Assembly: GCA_934371505.1 (NCBI GenBank)
Contig: CAKRNW010000062.1
Span: forward strand, 1 to 13,523
DNA length: 13,523 bases
Direction: 5' to 3'
Source of the DNA: an uncultured Lachnospiraceae bacterium
Lineage (GTDB): Bacteria; Bacillota; Clostridia; Lachnospirales; Lachnospiraceae
Shown in pieces: positions 13,318 to 13,523 of this stretch; positions within the stretch are counted from its first letter, which is position 1, and every line of letters starts with the position of its first letter. A model generated the notes under the pieces. The model was not told where the DNA came from and searched no databases. It worked only from the letters and a program-made list of their open reading frames with translations. The position numbers and the translations under genes are program-made.

Positions 13318-13523
13318 TTAGTAAATCGTTCTTGTACTTCCTCCAGCAAAGACTTCGCCAGTTCCCCACCAGCGGTAGGGATCTTCAAACTTGTTGTTCC
13401 TGCGGTTGCCAACGCCCTTTGCGGCAAGATAGGCAGACGGGCAAAGCACCTTTTCCTCGGACAGAATATCCGCGATCTGGTACACACCCTTGCCGTCAAT
13501 GACCATACGGAAGATGCGGCGCA
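13318..13523 (-). pseudogene. Serine recombinase fragment (large resolvase type), 3' truncated
   Basis: Read from the window edge, the minus strand encodes RRIFRMVIDGKGVYQIADIL, then SEEKVLCPSAYLAAKGVGNRR and DPYRWWG. This is the central 'Recombinase' domain of large serine recombinases found in Lachnospiraceae transposons and integrative elements. In intact proteins the DPY-WWG block is followed by a short helix and a PEYxGHTVNF-type motif, then a zinc-binding and coiled-coil region of a hundred or more residues. Here the frame runs into unrelated residues (TGEVFAGGSTRTIY) and stops at 13318, so the 3' half is missing. The N-terminal catalytic domain would lie outside the window. The remnant suggests a decayed mobile element to the right. 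Confidence 0.8.

Overview
The window looks like chromosome from a Gram-positive anaerobe of the Clostridia, most likely a Lachnospiraceae gut bacterium. This rests on moderate GC with AT-rich gaps, consensus sigma-A-type promoters, AGGAGG-type ribosome sites, and the gene families present. The genus cannot be fixed from the sequence alone.

Layout, left to right. Positions 1-133 hold nothing I can support. Positions 134-403 hold an array of paired 9-bp half-sites (array 1). A hairpin-rich gap, a bidirectional terminator and a tRNA-Gly(GCC) gene with a textbook promoter follow, the tRNA on the minus strand. Next come a YghZ-type aldo/keto reductase (minus) and, divergent from it, a Methyltransf_32-family SAM methyltransferase (plus). 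The methyltransferase converges with 4 bp of overlap on a four-gene minus-strand run, read from 9873 down to 3152: MATE exporter, LTA-synthase-like phosphoglycerol transferase, YfhO-family GT-C membrane protein, and Cof-type HAD phosphatase. A small unrecognised gene (plus, 10012-10320) shares an overlapping divergent promoter region with the MATE gene and overlaps the 3' end of larC (minus). Array 2 (11665-11998) fills the gap before a cytosolic-type NlpC/P60 muropeptide endopeptidase (plus) with its own terminator. The right edge carries a broken serine recombinase, so the next segment is probably a decayed mobile element.

Functional reading: the MATE/LtaS-like/YfhO/HAD run looks like a cell-envelope operon. 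LtaS-type enzymes polymerise glycerol-phosphate, and YfhO glycosylates lipoteichoic acid in Bacillus subtilis, so a synthase and its sugar-adding partner may sit side by side. The NlpC/P60 enzyme belongs to peptidoglycan turnover. LarC inserts nickel into the nickel-pincer cofactor, but larA, larB and larE are not in view.

The most unusual item is the pair of half-site arrays. Eighteen copies of an ACCYATAAG motif are arranged as nine inverted pairs (17-18 bp apart). Unit-to-unit steps are 62-64 bp with one 84-86 bp step, close to 6 and 8 turns of B-DNA. Array 1 is an inverted copy of array 2: unit spacing matches, and three linker sequences (GGTTTACATAA, ATTTTTSCAC, and a 19-bp block with 16 identities) sit at near-identical offsets. 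I do not recognise it as a named element. It looks like a repeated, helically phased binding platform for a DNA-binding protein rather than a CRISPR or a covarying RNA.
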